A stretch of 64,000 bases of DNA from positions 317,804 through 381,803 of the forward strand of contig NZ_LMHC01000001.1 in the NCBI RefSeq assembly GCF_001427665.1, in the 5' to 3' direction. Below are positions 1-8,881 of this stretch, one piece after another (positions within the stretch are counted from its first letter, which is position 1; each line of letters begins with the position of its first letter). A program made the position numbers and the translations under genes. The notes below the pieces were generated by a model that saw only the letters and a program-made list of their open reading frames with translations, was not told the origin of the DNA and did no database searches. The stretch is from Caulobacter sp. Root655. GTDB lineage: Bacteria; Pseudomonadota; Alphaproteobacteria; Caulobacterales; Caulobacteraceae.

Positions 1-690
1 GAAACCGGCGCCAGGAAGCCCCTGGCCGAGCTGTGGTCGACGATCCGCTCGCTGCCCGGCAAGCCGTGGATGCTGCGCTTTCTGATTGGCCGGATGCTGA
101 TCGGCGACGGCATCTCCAGCTTCATCGCCTTCGGCGGCGTGCTGGCCGCCGGCCTGTTCGGCTGGACCACGACCCAGCTGGGCCTCTACGCCATCGCCCT
201 GTCGATCACCGCCGGGATCGGCACTTTCATCGGCGGGCGCGTGGACCAGAAGCTGGGCTCCAAGGCCACGGTGCTGATCGCCGTCTGCGTGGTGCTGTTC
301 GGGGCGTTCGGGGTCGGCTGCGTCGGCCGCGACAGCCTGTTCTTCGTGTGGCCGGTCGCCGCGCCGGTTCCCGGCGGAGCGCTGTTCTCCAGCCTGCCCG
401 AGCGGGTGTTCCTCGGCTTTTCCCTGTTCGTCGGCCTGACCTTCGGTCCGGCCCAGGCCAGCCTGCGGGCCTGGATGGCGCAACTGGCGCCGGCCGGCGA
501 GAGCGGGCGGTGGTTCGGGCTCTATGCCCTGTCGGGCAAGGCCACGGCCTTCCTGGCTCCCTTGGTCATCGCCATCGGCACCCGCCTGGTCGGCGATCAG
601 CGCATCGCCGTCGCGGTCTCGGCCCTGTTCATGATCGCCGGGGCGGCGGTCCTGGCCCGCGTGCCGCGCCAGGGCCCGGAAGCAGCCTGA
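1..690 (+). CDS. MFS transporter, UMF1 (Atg22-like) family, C-terminal part
   Basis: The reading frame is open from the first base of the window, so this is the last 229 residues of a gene that starts upstream. About six hydrophobic helices are visible. A segment reading GDGISSFIAFGGVLAAG followed by LFGW resembles the UMF1 family signature, in which an N-D-G-like turn opens a helix in the second half of the protein. UMF1 members are inner-membrane permeases related to vacuolar Atg22; the bacterial substrate is usually unknown. The gene ends with TGA at 688-690, and the next gene starts on the same strand about 80 bases later. Family call is fairly secure; substrate cannot be inferred. Confidence 0.8.
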   Translation, partial: ETGARKPLAELWSTIRSLPGKPWMLRFLIGRMLIGDGISSFIAFGGVLAAGLFGWTTTQLGLYAIALSITAGIGTFIGGRVDQKLGSKATVLIAVCVVLFGAFGVGCVGRDSLFFVWPVAAPVPGGALFSSLPERVFLGFSLFVGLTFGPAQASLRAWMAQLAPAGESGRWFGLYALSGKATAFLAPLVIAIGTRLVGDQRIAVAVSALFMIAGAAVLARVPRQGPEAA

Positions 691-772
691 CATAATTTCG
701 ACCTGAAAACCCTGGGTTGTTCCTTTCGCGGTCACGGTTAGGATCGCGTCATTGGCGGGGCCTGGGGGCGTG

Positions 773-1993
773 ATGACCAAAGACCGTATCGCGATGCTGG
801 ATTCCCTCCGGGGTCTGGCGGTCCTGGGCATCCTGCTCTGCAACATCCCGCTGGCGGCGGTTCCCGAGGCGGTCGGCACCAGCCTGACCCATTGGCCGCA
901 CGGCCAGCAGCCGGCCTCGGTCGCGGTCTGGCTGGTCACCCAGGTCTTCTTCCAGCAGAAGTTCTATTCGCTGTTCGCGATGCTGTTCGGCGCCTCGATG
1001 CTGCTGGTCGGCGGCGAAGGGGGAGACGGCTCGCGGACCCGGATCCTGGTCCTGCGCCTGGTCAGCCTGCTGGCCATCGGCCTGGCCCACGGCTTTCTGA
1101 TCTGGCAGGGCGACGTGCTCCACACCTACGCCCTGGTCGGGCTGCTGGCCATGTGGGCGAGGCCGTGGCCGGCCAGGCGCCTGCTGGCGGCGGGGATCGG
1201 CCTGCACCTGATCCTGTCGGGCTGGACCGTCTTCAACATCCTGCGGCAGGCGGCCAAGGGCGGCGGCGGTCCGCCGGCCGCGGCCATGGCCAAGTTCACC
1301 GCCGAGAACCACGCCAAGACCATCGAATACGCCGGCGGCTTTACCCAGTCGTTCGTCCAGAACGCCAAGGACTATGCCGACTTCGTCGTCGGCTCCTTCA
1401 GCCATTGGCCGCCGACCTGGCCGTTGCTGGTGCTGTCGCTGATGCTGATCGGCATGGGCCTCTACAAGCTGGGCGTTCTGAGCGGCAAGGCCTCGATCGG
1501 GGTCTATCGCGCCCTGGTCGCCGTGGGCCTCGGCGCCCTCGCGGTCGTCGGCTTCGCCGAGGCGTTTTATGCCACCCTGCCCGACCATCCCCGGGCGATG
1601 GGCGCCCTGGCCCGCTGGATGCAGAGCGCTACCGCGCCGGTGGTCAGCCTGGGCTATGTCGGCCTGATGGTCCTGGCGGCGCGGGCCAAGGTCTGGAAGG
1701 CGATCCCGGCGGCGCTGGCCCCGGTCGGCCAGATGGCCTTCACCAACTATCTGACCCAGTCGATCCTGATGACCGCGATCTTCTACGGCGGGCGCGGCCC
1801 TGGCCTGTTCGGCAAGGTCGACCGGCCGGCCCTGGCGGGGATCGTCGTGGCGATCTGGGCCTTGCAGATCCTCTGGTCGCGCTGGTGGATGGCGCGCTTC
1901 ACCATGGGGCCGCTGGAGTGGCTGTGGCGCCTGGCCTATCGCGGGCCGATGCCGCTGCGGCGGGAGCCGGCCAAGGTTCCGGCCACCGCCTAG
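773..1993 (+). CDS. DUF418 (YeiB-like) multi-spanning membrane protein
   Basis: A 406-residue membrane protein. It opens with DSLRGLAVLGILLCNI, the typical first helix of the acyltransferase-3-like / DUF418 group, and ends with the conserved DUF418 region (GQMAFTNYLTQSI, then GPLEWLWR near the C-terminus), which is the family hallmark. Function of the family is not established; some members are linked to transport or envelope modification. I chose ATG 773 because a G-rich ribosome-binding stretch lies just before it; a TTG at 752 would add seven residues. The stop codon TAG (1991-1993) lies inside the first bases of a palindromic repeat element. Confidence 0.85.
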   Translation: MTKDRIAMLDSLRGLAVLGILLCNIPLAAVPEAVGTSLTHWPHGQQPASVAVWLVTQVFFQQKFYSLFAMLFGASMLLVGGEGGDGSRTRILVLRLVSLLAIGLAHGFLIWQGDVLHTYALVGLLAMWARPWPARRLLAAGIGLHLILSGWTVFNILRQAAKGGGGPPAAAMAKFTAENHAKTIEYAGGFTQSFVQNAKDYADFVVGSFSHWPPTWPLLVLSLMLIGMGLYKLGVLSGKASIGVYRALVAVGLGALAVVGFAEAFYATLPDHPRAMGALARWMQSATAPVVSLGYVGLMVLAARAKVWKAIPAALAPVGQMAFTNYLTQSILMTAIFYGGRGPGLFGKVDRPALAGIVVAIWALQILWSRWWMARFTMGPLEWLWRLAYRGPMPLRREPAKVPATA

Positions 1994-2097
1994 AGCGCCT
2001 CCCGGCCTGATTGCATCAGACTGGGCGCTCTAGGTCTTTGTCTTTGCGCATTTTCTTGACGCGAACCGGTATCCACTTCGCTCGAAAATGCTCTAGA
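1991..2097. repeat. Full-length palindromic intergenic element (family R1)
   Basis: Two modules are visible. A hairpin with arms TAGAGCGCC (1991-1999) and GGCGCTCTA (2024-2032) is followed by a spacer and an imperfect palindrome ending CTCGAAAATGCTCTAGA (2081-2097). An inverted, shorter copy lies at 2858-2913 on the other side of the hydrolase gene. I recognise this type as a widespread alphaproteobacterial REP-like element. The element provides the TAG stop codons of both flanking genes (1991-1993 on plus, 2093-2095 on minus). Confidence 0.8.
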
Positions 2098-2842
2098 CCG
2101 CCCGCAGCGCCTTGGCGAAATAGTTCTGGGTCTGGGCGAACAGGTCGGGGCGGTACTTGGCCCGCGGGTCGTTGGCGCGGTTGTCGTCGAAGGCGTGGGT
2201 GGCGTCGGGATAGAAGGCCGTGTCGACCGACAGCCCGTCGCGCCTCAGCCGCTCCAGCGCCTTTTGCGGGTTCTTCCAGCCGACCACCTGGTCCTTGCCG
2301 GCCACCACCGAATAGACCTTGGGCCCCTGGGCGCCCCAGCCCCGGCTGGAGGTCAGCGAGGGGTAGCTGGAATAGGGATAGACCAGCAGGGCGCCCTTGA
2401 CCCGGGCCCGCAGCTTCAGCGGGTCGGCGTCGCTGACGCCGGTGGCGCGGGCCGCGTTCACCCCGATCGCATAGCCGTCCATGATCGACCAGGCCCCATG
2501 GCTCCAGCCGGCCAGGAACAGGCGGTTGTGGTCGGCCCAGGGCTGGCGCTCCAGCCAGGTCATCACCGCGAAGATGTCGCCCGAACGCTTCAGCCCCTGC
2601 AGCACCGTGCCGGTGCAGACCAGCAGCTTGGCGTCGAGGCTCGACATGCCGCGTGGCTTGAACGAGTCGACGACGATCGCGGCGTAGCCGGCCTGGACTG
2701 CGACCTTGGCGTAGTCCTCGAGGAACGGAGTCTTGCCGCCGCAGCCGTGCAGGATCAGCGCCACCGGAAACGGGCCGGGCCCCGAAGGCTTGAACACCTT
2801 CGAGGCGTCGGCGACCTTGGCTCCCCAGGTGGCGCTGTCCAT
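2093..2842 (-). CDS. Dienelactone hydrolase-like alpha/beta hydrolase
   Basis: A 249-residue cytoplasmic alpha/beta hydrolase with no signal peptide. ILHGCGGK is the oxyanion strand, GWSHGAW carries the nucleophile serine in a G-x-S-x-G elbow, and YPDATHAFDD supplies the C-terminal histidine. Dienelactone hydrolases cleave cyclic esters, but most family members of this size act on unknown esters, so I do not name a substrate. The start ATG at 2842 lies only 15 bases from one repeat element, and the stop codon lies inside another, so the gene is bracketed by an inverted pair. It has no obvious operon partner and transcription would converge on the DUF418 gene. Confidence 0.85.
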   Translation of the reverse strand: MDSATWGAKVADASKVFKPSGPGPFPVALILHGCGGKTPFLEDYAKVAVQAGYAAIVVDSFKPRGMSSLDAKLLVCTGTVLQGLKRSGDIFAVMTWLERQPWADHNRLFLAGWSHGAWSIMDGYAIGVNAARATGVSDADPLKLRARVKGALLVYPYSSYPSLTSSRGWGAQGPKVYSVVAGKDQVVGWKNPQKALERLRRDGLSVDTAFYPDATHAFDDNRANDPRAKYRPDLFAQTQNYFAKALRAV

Positions 2843-2857
2843 GTCGGTTTCTCGCGG

Positions 2858-2913
2858 CTAGAGCATTTTCGAGCGAAGTGGATACCGGTTCGCGTGAAGA
2901 AAATGCGCCAAAC
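2858..2913. repeat. Partial palindromic intergenic element (family R1), inverted
   Basis: The sequence beginning CTAGAGCATTTTCGAGCG is the reverse complement of 2041-2097, so it forms an inverted pair with that copy around the hydrolase gene. It lacks the CTAGAGCGCC hairpin module found in the full copy. Confidence 0.8.
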
Positions 2914-2921
2914 AAGGATGA

Positions 2922-4514
2922 CTAGTGTCGGAACACTCGCACGCCGGTGAAGGCCATTGTAAGGCCCAGCTTGTCGGCGGCCTCGATGACTTCGCCGTCG
3001 CGCATTGAGCCGCCGGGCTGGATGATCGCCGTGGCTCCGGCCTCCGCCGCCTGGATCAGGCCGTCGGCGAACGGGAAGAAGGCTTCCGAGGCGCAGGCGC
3101 AGCCCTTGAGGTCCAGGCCGAAATCGGCGGCGCGCAGCGCCGCGATGCGGGCGGAGTCCTTGCGGTTCATCTGGCCGGCCCCGACGCCCAGGGTCTGGCC
3201 GGCGCGGGCGTAGACGATGGCGTTGGACTTGACGTGCTTGCCGACGGTGAAGGCGAACAGCATGTCGCGCACTTCTTCCTCGGTCGGCTGGCGCTTCGTC
3301 ACGATCTTCAGATCGCCAGCCCTGATCCGCGCGTCGTCGCGCGACTGGACGAGAAAGCCGCCGGCCACCGACTTGAAGGTGTCGCCGGTCGACAGCGCGT
3401 CGGGCAGGCCGCCGGTCACCAGCAGACGCAGGTTCTTCTTGGCGGCGAACACTTCGATGGCGTCGTCGTCGGCCTCGGGGGCGATCACCACCTCGGTGAA
3501 GATCTCGACCATGGCCAGGGCCGCCTCGCGGGTCAGGCGGCTGTTGACGGCGACGATGCCGCCGAAGGCCGAGGTCGGGTCGCAGGCCAGGGCCCGCTCA
3601 TAGGCCTCGCGCTGGTTGCCGCCCACCGCCACGCCGCAGGGGTTGGCGTGCTTGATGATCGCCACCGCCGGGCCCTGGGCCGGGTCGAACTCGGCGATCA
3701 GCTCGAAGGCCGCGTCGGTGTCGTTGATGTTGTTGTAGCTGAGCTCCTTGCCCTGCAGCTGGGTGGCGGTGGCCACCCCGGTGCGCGGGTTGGGGAACGC
3801 GTAGAAGGCCGCTTTCTGGTGCGGGTTCTCGCCATAGCGCATGACCTGGCGCAACTCGCCGGCGATCGCCTTGCGGGCCGGGAAGTCCTGACCCAGCTGG
3901 GCGGCGAACCAGGCGCCGATCGCCGCGTCATAGGCCGCCGTGCGAGCATAGGCGCGGGCCGCCAGGCTCTGGCGGAGTTCCAACGAAGTCGCGCCGCCGA
4001 CCTTCAGGGCCTCCAGCACTTGCGCCAGGTCCGACGGGTCGGTGCAGACGGCGACATAGCCGTGGTTCTTGGCCGCCGAGCGGATCATGGCCGGGCCGCC
4101 GATGTCGATGTTCTCGACGCATTCGGCATAGGTTCCGCCCTTGGCGACGGTGGCCTCGAACGGATAGAGGTTCACATAGAGGATATCGATGCCGCCGATC
4201 CCGTGCTCGGCCATGGCCTGGGCATGTTCGGGGGCGTCGCGCACGCCCAGCAGCCCGCCATGGACGATCGGGTGCAGGGTCTTGACCCGGCCGTCCATCA
4301 TCTCGGGGAAGCCCGTCAGGTCCGAGACGTCCTTGACCGGGATCCCCGCCGCCGCGATCGCCGCCTTGGTGCCACCGGTCGAGACCAGCTCGACGCCGGC
4401 CGCGTGCAGGAGCTCGGCCGCCTCGACCAGGCCGGTCTTGTCGGAGACCGACAGCAGGGCGCGCTTGGGGGCGACGAGGTCGGGGGCGGACGGATAGTCG
4501 GGGGCGGCGGGCAC
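2922..4514 (-). CDS. purH: Bifunctional AICAR formyltransferase / IMP cyclohydrolase
   Basis: A 530-residue protein catalysing the last two steps of purine synthesis: AICAR plus 10-formyl-THF to FAICAR, then ring closure to IMP. The N-terminal MGS-like cyclohydrolase domain (about 15-150) contains [15 protein letters not shown] and the [11 protein letters not shown] segment. The AICARFT domain (about 155-470) contains [10 protein letters not shown] with the catalytic Lys-His near 288-289. Length is normal for the family. The start is GTG at 4512-4514 behind AGGAG at 4522-4526. The 5' leader carries a ZTP riboswitch, which fits, because ZMP (AICAR), the ZTP precursor, is this enzyme's substrate. 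Confidence 0.97.
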   Translation of the reverse strand: MPAAPDYPSAPDLVAPKRALLSVSDKTGLVEAAELLHAAGVELVSTGGTKAAIAAAGIPVKDVSDLTGFPEMMDGRVKTLHPIVHGGLLGVRDAPEHAQAMAEHGIGGIDILYVNLYPFEATVAKGGTYAECVENIDIGGPAMIRSAAKNHGYVAVCTDPSDLAQVLEALKVGGATSLELRQSLAARAYARTAAYDAAIGAWFAAQLGQDFPARKAIAGELRQVMRYGENPHQKAAFYAFPNPRTGVATATQLQGKELSYNNINDTDAAFELIAEFDPAQGPAVAIIKHANPCGVAVGGNQREAYERALACDPTSAFGGIVAVNSRLTREAALAMVEIFTEVVIAPEADDDAIEVFAAKKNLRLLVTGGLPDALSTGDTFKSVAGGFLVQSRDDARIRAGDLKIVTKRQPTEEEVRDMLFAFTVGKHVKSNAIVYARAGQTLGVGAGQMNRKDSARIAALRAADFGLDLKGCACASEAFFPFADGLIQAAEAGATAIIQPGGSMRDGEVIEAADKLGLTMAFTGVRVFRH

Positions 4515-4549
4515 GGCGGGACTCCTGGTCTGGTGAAAAGACGGTTTCG

Positions 4550-4671
4550 AGGAGCCCAGGCGCGCGGCGCCGGCTTGCGATCAGCAAGCCAACTTTTAGA
4601 CGCGCGCGGTTAAGCGCGCGACGTTCGAGCTCCCCGGTGGTTGCCCACCTCCAGCGCCAGTCACCCGAACG
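4550..4671 (-). ncRNA. ZTP/ZMP riboswitch (pfl motif) in the purH leader
   Basis: Read on the minus strand, the leader shows the conserved pfl-motif blocks in order. P1 pairs CGTTCG (4666-4671) with CGAACG (4622-4627). Next comes GGTGACTGGCG, then GAGGTGGG and ACCACCGGGGAGC closing the pseudo-symmetric core. A variable linker carries a GGCTTGC/GCAAGCC hairpin, and the second conserved half GCGCGCCTGGGC (about 4554-4565) follows. It ends about 25 bases before the Shine-Dalgarno of purH. Known pfl RNAs sense ZTP/ZMP and raise expression of purine and folate genes when 10-formyl-THF is short. Expression mode (termination or translation) is not clear from sequence; no U-tract is visible, which favours translation. 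Confidence 0.9.
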
Positions 4672-4723
4672 GCGCGGAAAATAGGCGGGTCGGCGGGGGA
4701 GTCAATGCGGCGTGCATCTTAGG

Positions 4724-4852
4724 TCCTCCCCCCGTGGGGGAGGCGGCCGAAGGCCGGTGGGGGGAGTTTAGGGGCGTCGATCCAGGGCGTGGCATCGGCC
4801 GACCACTCCCCCCTCCGATCGCTGCGCGATCACCTCCCCCACAGGGGGAGGA
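4724..4852. repeat. Paired inverted repeat (family R4)
   Basis: Two small palindromes of the form CCTCCCCC...GGGGGAGG (about 4725-4743 and 4832-4851) flank arms containing AGGCCGGTGGGGGGAG and its counterpart near 4806-4815. The same layout recurs at 9085-9218, and a related layout at 10701-10824 and 19419-19545. It sits in the gap between purH and the heparinase-like gene. Confidence 0.75.
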
Positions 4853-4859
4853 CTTTGTC

Positions 4860-6641
4860 CTAGTGGTCCGTCGCCCGGGCCAGCTTCCAGCGGATCTTGG
4901 CGCCCTTTTCCGGTCGCACCTGGCTCTTCAGCACGATGGTCCCGGCCCGCCGGGCGTGGCCGTGGTCGAAGTGGGCCGAGGGGGCGATCGCCACGTCGAC
5001 CGCGTCGTTGCGCAGCCACCAGCCGACATTGGACGGGCCCTTGATCAGCACGCTCCTGCCGTCGCGGGCCAGGGAGGCGCGGGCGTCGGGGTGGAGGTGG
5101 AAGCTGACCATGAACGGCAGGTAGCGGCGCGGGCCGTCCTCGGCGCCGGCGACAATCGGGATCAGGCTGTCCTCGCCGCGCAGCTCGTCGGCCTTGAGGT
5201 CGAGGAACAGGCGGCGGGCGTGGGTCAGGCCCAGGCGCTTCCAACCGTCGTGGACGACGTCCAGCCACACCCCGGTGTCGGCGACGTCGTGGCGCTTGAC
5301 CTCGACCTGCGTCGCGCCGTCGACCAGCCAGGGGCCCAGCGCCTCGGCGCGCCAGCCCGACAGCGGCCGCCCGGCCGAGCCGTCGCCGACCGACACGGTG
5401 GAGGCGGCGTCCGACAGGCGGAAGGCGTTGGCCCCGGTGGCTTCCGGGCTCCAGCCGCAACTGGTGATCAACCGGTCCTTGCCGCAGACGATCTCGACGG
5501 CGGCCGGCTGGGCGCAGGCGGCGACGCTGAGCACGCGGATGGCCGGCGGGCCGGCGTCGGCCATCACCTGGATGCTGCCGCCCTGCATCTTCTGGTAGCC
5601 GACGTGCGGCGCGCTCTGCGGCGGGCGTGGACCGTGGTCGTCATGGGCCAGGGCCGCGGCCACCCGGCGCGGCTCCACGGCCTCGCCACCCTGGAAGGCC
5701 GCCAGATGGCCGTCGGCCAGGGTGAAGAACCGCACCGACGAGGACAGGCGATCGATGGCTCGGGTCAAGGCCTCTGGCGCGGGCCGGCCGCGCTGGCCCA
5801 GGGCGTCGTCCAGGGTCAGCAGGTCGAACAGCAGTTCCAGCCCGGCCTCGGGCGAGCGGCTGGCGTGGCCGCCGTCGGGCAGGACGATGGCGTCGAGCCT
5901 GGCCATGACCTTCTTGAGGCCGACGGCGATCAACCGGTCGCTGGCCTTGCCGGTCAGGGCGCAGCCGGCGATCGTCGCCACCACGGCGCGTTCCAGCTTG
6001 CGGTCGGGGGCGTCGGAGGCCTTGAGCAGCTGGCGGGCCCCGCGGGCGATGTCCAGGGCCATGGCCGAGATCTCGGCGTCCGAGGCCTCGGGCGCCAGGG
6101 CCTTGGCGGCGCAGGCCAGGTGGAAGGTGCGGCGCTCCAGGCGCTCGCCGCTCCACGAGAACCCGTTCCAGGTCCCGAACACCCGCCGCCAGTCCTGCAG
6201 CAGCCGCAGGGCCAGGCGCGACGCGCCGGGGCCGGCCGCCATCAGGTGCGGCAGCCAGTCGAAGCCGTGCAGGGCGATGGCGAACTGCCGGGTCGGGCTG
6301 GGCTGGTCGAAGGGGTCGCCGGTCTCGCCCAGGCGCAGCACGCCGCCGTCGAGCACCAGCACGCCCTCCAGCAATTGGCGGCCGCGTTCGGCGTCGAGCG
6401 GGCGGGGGTCGTGCGGATGGGCGGCCAGGCCGACCGGGCGCGGCCGGGTGATGGTGGCGCGGTGTGGCGGCGAGCCGAACCATTCGCGTTCGACGTTGCC
6501 GCGGATCGAAGCGCCCAGGGCCTTGAGGAACAGGCCCTTGGTGCGCGCCCCCCATCTTGCGCCAGTATGGGCACGGGCTTTAGGACCGCCGGCGAGGGCG
6601 GACGGCTTGCGGACGGAACCTGTCGCGGGAGCCCCCTCCAT
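4860..6641 (-). CDS. Heparinase II/III family protein
   Basis: A 593-residue protein with the layout of alphaproteobacterial heparinase II/III-like proteins: a helical toroid-like N-terminal half (FGTWNGFSWSGE, HLACAAKALAP) and a beta-rich C-terminal half (HVGYQKMQGGSIQVMADAG, WWLRNDAVDVAI). Related lyases cleave uronic-acid polysaccharides. Bacteria of this group use such proteins in unknown envelope or exopolysaccharide steps, so the substrate here is open. No clear signal peptide is visible at the chosen start; the first 35 residues are poorly conserved in character and the true start may be further in. The gene lies 9 bases downstream of rpe on the same strand and is likely co-transcribed with it. 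Confidence 0.8.
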   Translation of the reverse strand: MEGAPATGSVRKPSALAGGPKARAHTGARWGARTKGLFLKALGASIRGNVEREWFGSPPHRATITRPRPVGLAAHPHDPRPLDAERGRQLLEGVLVLDGGVLRLGETGDPFDQPSPTRQFAIALHGFDWLPHLMAAGPGASRLALRLLQDWRRVFGTWNGFSWSGERLERRTFHLACAAKALAPEASDAEISAMALDIARGARQLLKASDAPDRKLERAVVATIAGCALTGKASDRLIAVGLKKVMARLDAIVLPDGGHASRSPEAGLELLFDLLTLDDALGQRGRPAPEALTRAIDRLSSSVRFFTLADGHLAAFQGGEAVEPRRVAAALAHDDHGPRPPQSAPHVGYQKMQGGSIQVMADAGPPAIRVLSVAACAQPAAVEIVCGKDRLITSCGWSPEATGANAFRLSDAASTVSVGDGSAGRPLSGWRAEALGPWLVDGATQVEVKRHDVADTGVWLDVVHDGWKRLGLTHARRLFLDLKADELRGEDSLIPIVAGAEDGPRRYLPFMVSFHLHPDARASLARDGRSVLIKGPSNVGWWLRNDAVDVAIAPSAHFDHGHARRAGTIVLKSQVRPEKGAKIRWKLARATDH

Positions 6642-6650
6642 GCCGCTGGA

Positions 6651-7316
6651 TCAGCCGCCCTTCAGGGCGCGGATGTTGTCGGCATAGGCCGAGGGCCCGC
6701 CCTTGAACACCGCCGAGCCGGCGACCAGGGCCGTGGCCCCGGCCGCCACGCACTGTGGCGCGGTGGCCGGGGTGACCCCGCCGTCGACCTCGATGATGAT
6801 GTCCAGGCCCTGGGCGTCGACCATCCTGCGCAGGGCCTCGACCTTGCGCAGCTGGCCGGGAATGAAGCTCTGGCCGCCGAAGCCGGGATTGACGCTCATC
6901 ACCAGCAGCAGGTCGACGTCTTCCAGGATCCATTCGACGTGGTCGATGGAGGTCGAGGGGTTGAACACCACCCCGGCCTTGGCCCCCAGCTCGCGGATGC
7001 GCTTGAGCGAACGGTGCAGGTGCGGGCCGGCTTCCGGGTGGATGCTCATCAGGTCGGCCCCGGCCGCCCGGAAGGCTTCCAGGTAGGGGTCGGCCGGGCT
7101 GATCATCAGGTGGACGTCGAAGGGGATCCTGGCGTGCGGCCGCAGCGCTTTGACGACGTCCGGGCCGATCGTGATGTTGGGCACGAAATGGCCGTCCATC
7201 ACGTCGACATGCACCCAGTCGGCGCCGGCCGCCTCGATGGCGGCGACTTCCTCGCCCAGCTTGGCGAAGTCGGAGGCGAGGATGGAGGGGGCGATCAGTG
7301 GCGCGGTCATGCCCAT
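6651..7316 (-). CDS. rpe: Ribulose-phosphate 3-epimerase
   Basis: A 221-residue TIM-barrel enzyme interconverting ribulose 5-phosphate and xylulose 5-phosphate. Family motifs are plain: APSILASDFAKLGEE at the N-terminus, HVDVMDGHFVPNITIG (metal-binding His and catalytic Asp), HLMISPADPY, VNPGFGGQSF and the second catalytic Asp in EVDGGV. ATG 7316 and ATG 7310 are both possible starts. The heparinase-like gene follows closely on the same strand. Confidence 0.96.
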   Translation of the reverse strand: MGMTAPLIAPSILASDFAKLGEEVAAIEAAGADWVHVDVMDGHFVPNITIGPDVVKALRPHARIPFDVHLMISPADPYLEAFRAAGADLMSIHPEAGPHLHRSLKRIRELGAKAGVVFNPSTSIDHVEWILEDVDLLLVMSVNPGFGGQSFIPGQLRKVEALRRMVDAQGLDIIIEVDGGVTPATAPQCVAAGATALVAGSAVFKGGPSAYADNIRALKGG

Positions 7317-7415
7317 GGCTTAGCGGGCTTGGGCTCGCGCGACAAGCGAGCCCATTGTCGCGTGGGGGTTTGAGGCGCGTTGTACCTTCAAACTGTCGTT
7401 CCGCTTCCCAAAGGG

Positions 7416-7517
7416 TTGTCATCCCGGAAGCGCGTAGCGCTGTCCGGGACCCAGGGGCCGGCGCAGTGCGGTGGCCCTGGGTCCCGGCTCTACGCTTCGC
7501 TTCGGCCGGGATGACAA
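7416..7517. repeat. Inverted repeat element (family R2)
   Basis: Outer arms TTGTCATCCCGG and its complement ending GGGATGACAA enclose inner arms GGGACCCAGGG and CCCTGGGTCCC. A sister copy lies at 42337-42448. It fills the gap between rsmB and rpe and could fold into a long stem. Confidence 0.75.
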
Positions 7518-7529
7518 CTTTTTGAGCGG

Positions 7530-8813
7530 CTACTTCAGCTTCACGAACCGCGCCGCGAAGAACCCGTCCAGGCCCCCCTCGCGGTGGTGCGGCAGGATCC
7601 GCAGCGTGCCGCGCGGGGTCAGGCTGGCGGCGGGAGCGCCGCCTTCTTCCGGGGCGATCGGGTCGAGCTTGATGTCCGGCCGGCGGGCCAGGAAGGCCTC
7701 GACCTGGGCCTCGCCCTCTTCGGGCTCCAGCGAGCAGACGCAATAGACCAGGCGGCCGCCGGACTTGAGGCGGCCGGCGGCGCTGTCCAGCAGCTTGCTT
7801 TGCACGCCGGCCAGGCTGGCCACGTCGCCGGGGCGGGCGGCCCACAGCACGTCGGGGTGGCGGCGGAAGGTGCCGGTGGCCGAGCAGGGGGCGTCCAGCA
7901 GCACGGCGTCGAAGGTCCGGGTGTCCTCCCAGACCCCGGCGTCGGCGGCGATCACCTCGGCCGTCAGCTTCATGCGGGCCAGGTTCTCGGTGACCCGGCC
8001 CAGGCGGGCGGGCGAACGGTCGACGGCAACGACCTGGGCGCCGGCCGCGACCATCTGCAGGGTCTTGCCACCGGGCGCGGCGCAGAGGTCGAGCGCGGTC
8101 TCGCCGGGCTGGAGGTTCAGCAGGCGGGCGGGAATGGCGGCGGCGGCGTCCTGGATCCACCAGACGCCGTCCTCGAAGGCCGGCCAGGCCGAGACGTCGC
8201 CGCGCCGCTCGGTGCGCAGCGTGCCGCCGGGCAGGATCTCGCCCTCCAGTTCGGCGGCCAGGGCGGCGGCGTCGAAATCGGGCTTCAGCGACAGGTCGGT
8301 GGCCGGCTCGAAGCCGATCTGGGCGGCGATGGCGTCGGCGGTGTCGCGGCCGAAGGCGCTGACCCAGCGGGCGTACAGCCACGGCGGGGCCAGGTGCTCG
8401 GAGGCGTCTGACAGGCCGCCGTCGCGCAACAGGCCGCGCAGCACGGCGTTGACCAGGCCCTTGAACGGCCGGCTGGTCTTGTTGGCGGCGGCCAGCTCGA
8501 CGCTGGTGGCGACGGCGGCGAAGGCCGGGACCTCCAGGAAGAAGGCCTGGGTCGCGCCCAGGCGCAGCAGGTTGCGGACGCGCGGCGGCGGCTCCTTGGC
8601 CAGCTTGCCGGCCAGGGCGCGGTCGATGGGTCCCAGATGGCGCAGCGCGGCCATGGCCAGGGCGCGGGCGAAGGCGCGCTCCCGGGGTTCGAGAAAGCGG
8701 AAAGCGTTGGCCGAGGCGGCTTCGTCGAGGCCGCCGCGCCGCGACAGGGCCGCTTCGATGAGGGCGAGGGCGCCTTCCCGTGCCGGGAGGCCGTCATTGA
8801 GTTCCTGAGTCAC
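7530..8813 (-). CDS. rsmB: 16S rRNA (cytosine-C5)-methyltransferase RsmB/Sun family
   Basis: A 427-residue two-domain protein. The N-terminal NusB-like helical domain (about 10-140) includes FRFLEPRERAFARAL. The C-terminal SAM-dependent methyltransferase domain has ALDLCAAPGGKTLQM (motif I), LLDAPCSATGTFRRHPD (motif IV with a conserved Cys) and VYCVCSLEPEEGE (motif VI with the catalytic Cys). RsmB methylates C967 of 16S rRNA in E. coli; conservation suggests the same role. It is divergent from the small SDHAF4-like gene, with a shared 68-base promoter region. Confidence 0.92.
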   Translation of the reverse strand: MTQELNDGLPAREGALALIEAALSRRGGLDEAASANAFRFLEPRERAFARALAMAALRHLGPIDRALAGKLAKEPPPRVRNLLRLGATQAFFLEVPAFAAVATSVELAAANKTSRPFKGLVNAVLRGLLRDGGLSDASEHLAPPWLYARWVSAFGRDTADAIAAQIGFEPATDLSLKPDFDAAALAAELEGEILPGGTLRTERRGDVSAWPAFEDGVWWIQDAAAAIPARLLNLQPGETALDLCAAPGGKTLQMVAAGAQVVAVDRSPARLGRVTENLARMKLTAEVIAADAGVWEDTRTFDAVLLDAPCSATGTFRRHPDVLWAARPGDVASLAGVQSKLLDSAAGRLKSGGRLVYCVCSLEPEEGEAQVEAFLARRPDIKLDPIAPEEGGAPAASLTPRGTLRILPHHREGGLDGFFAARFVKLK

Positions 8814-8881
8814 CGCCCCGCCGTGCCCCGAGGCGACGGCGAGCGCAAGCCTTTTGGACGAATTGATGCTAGGAAGCCGTC

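Noticed and set aside
4641..7373. A 910-codon plus-strand frame opposite the heparinase-like gene and rpe.
   Set aside because: Its composition is Gly/Arg/Gln-rich with no motif, as expected for an antisense frame.
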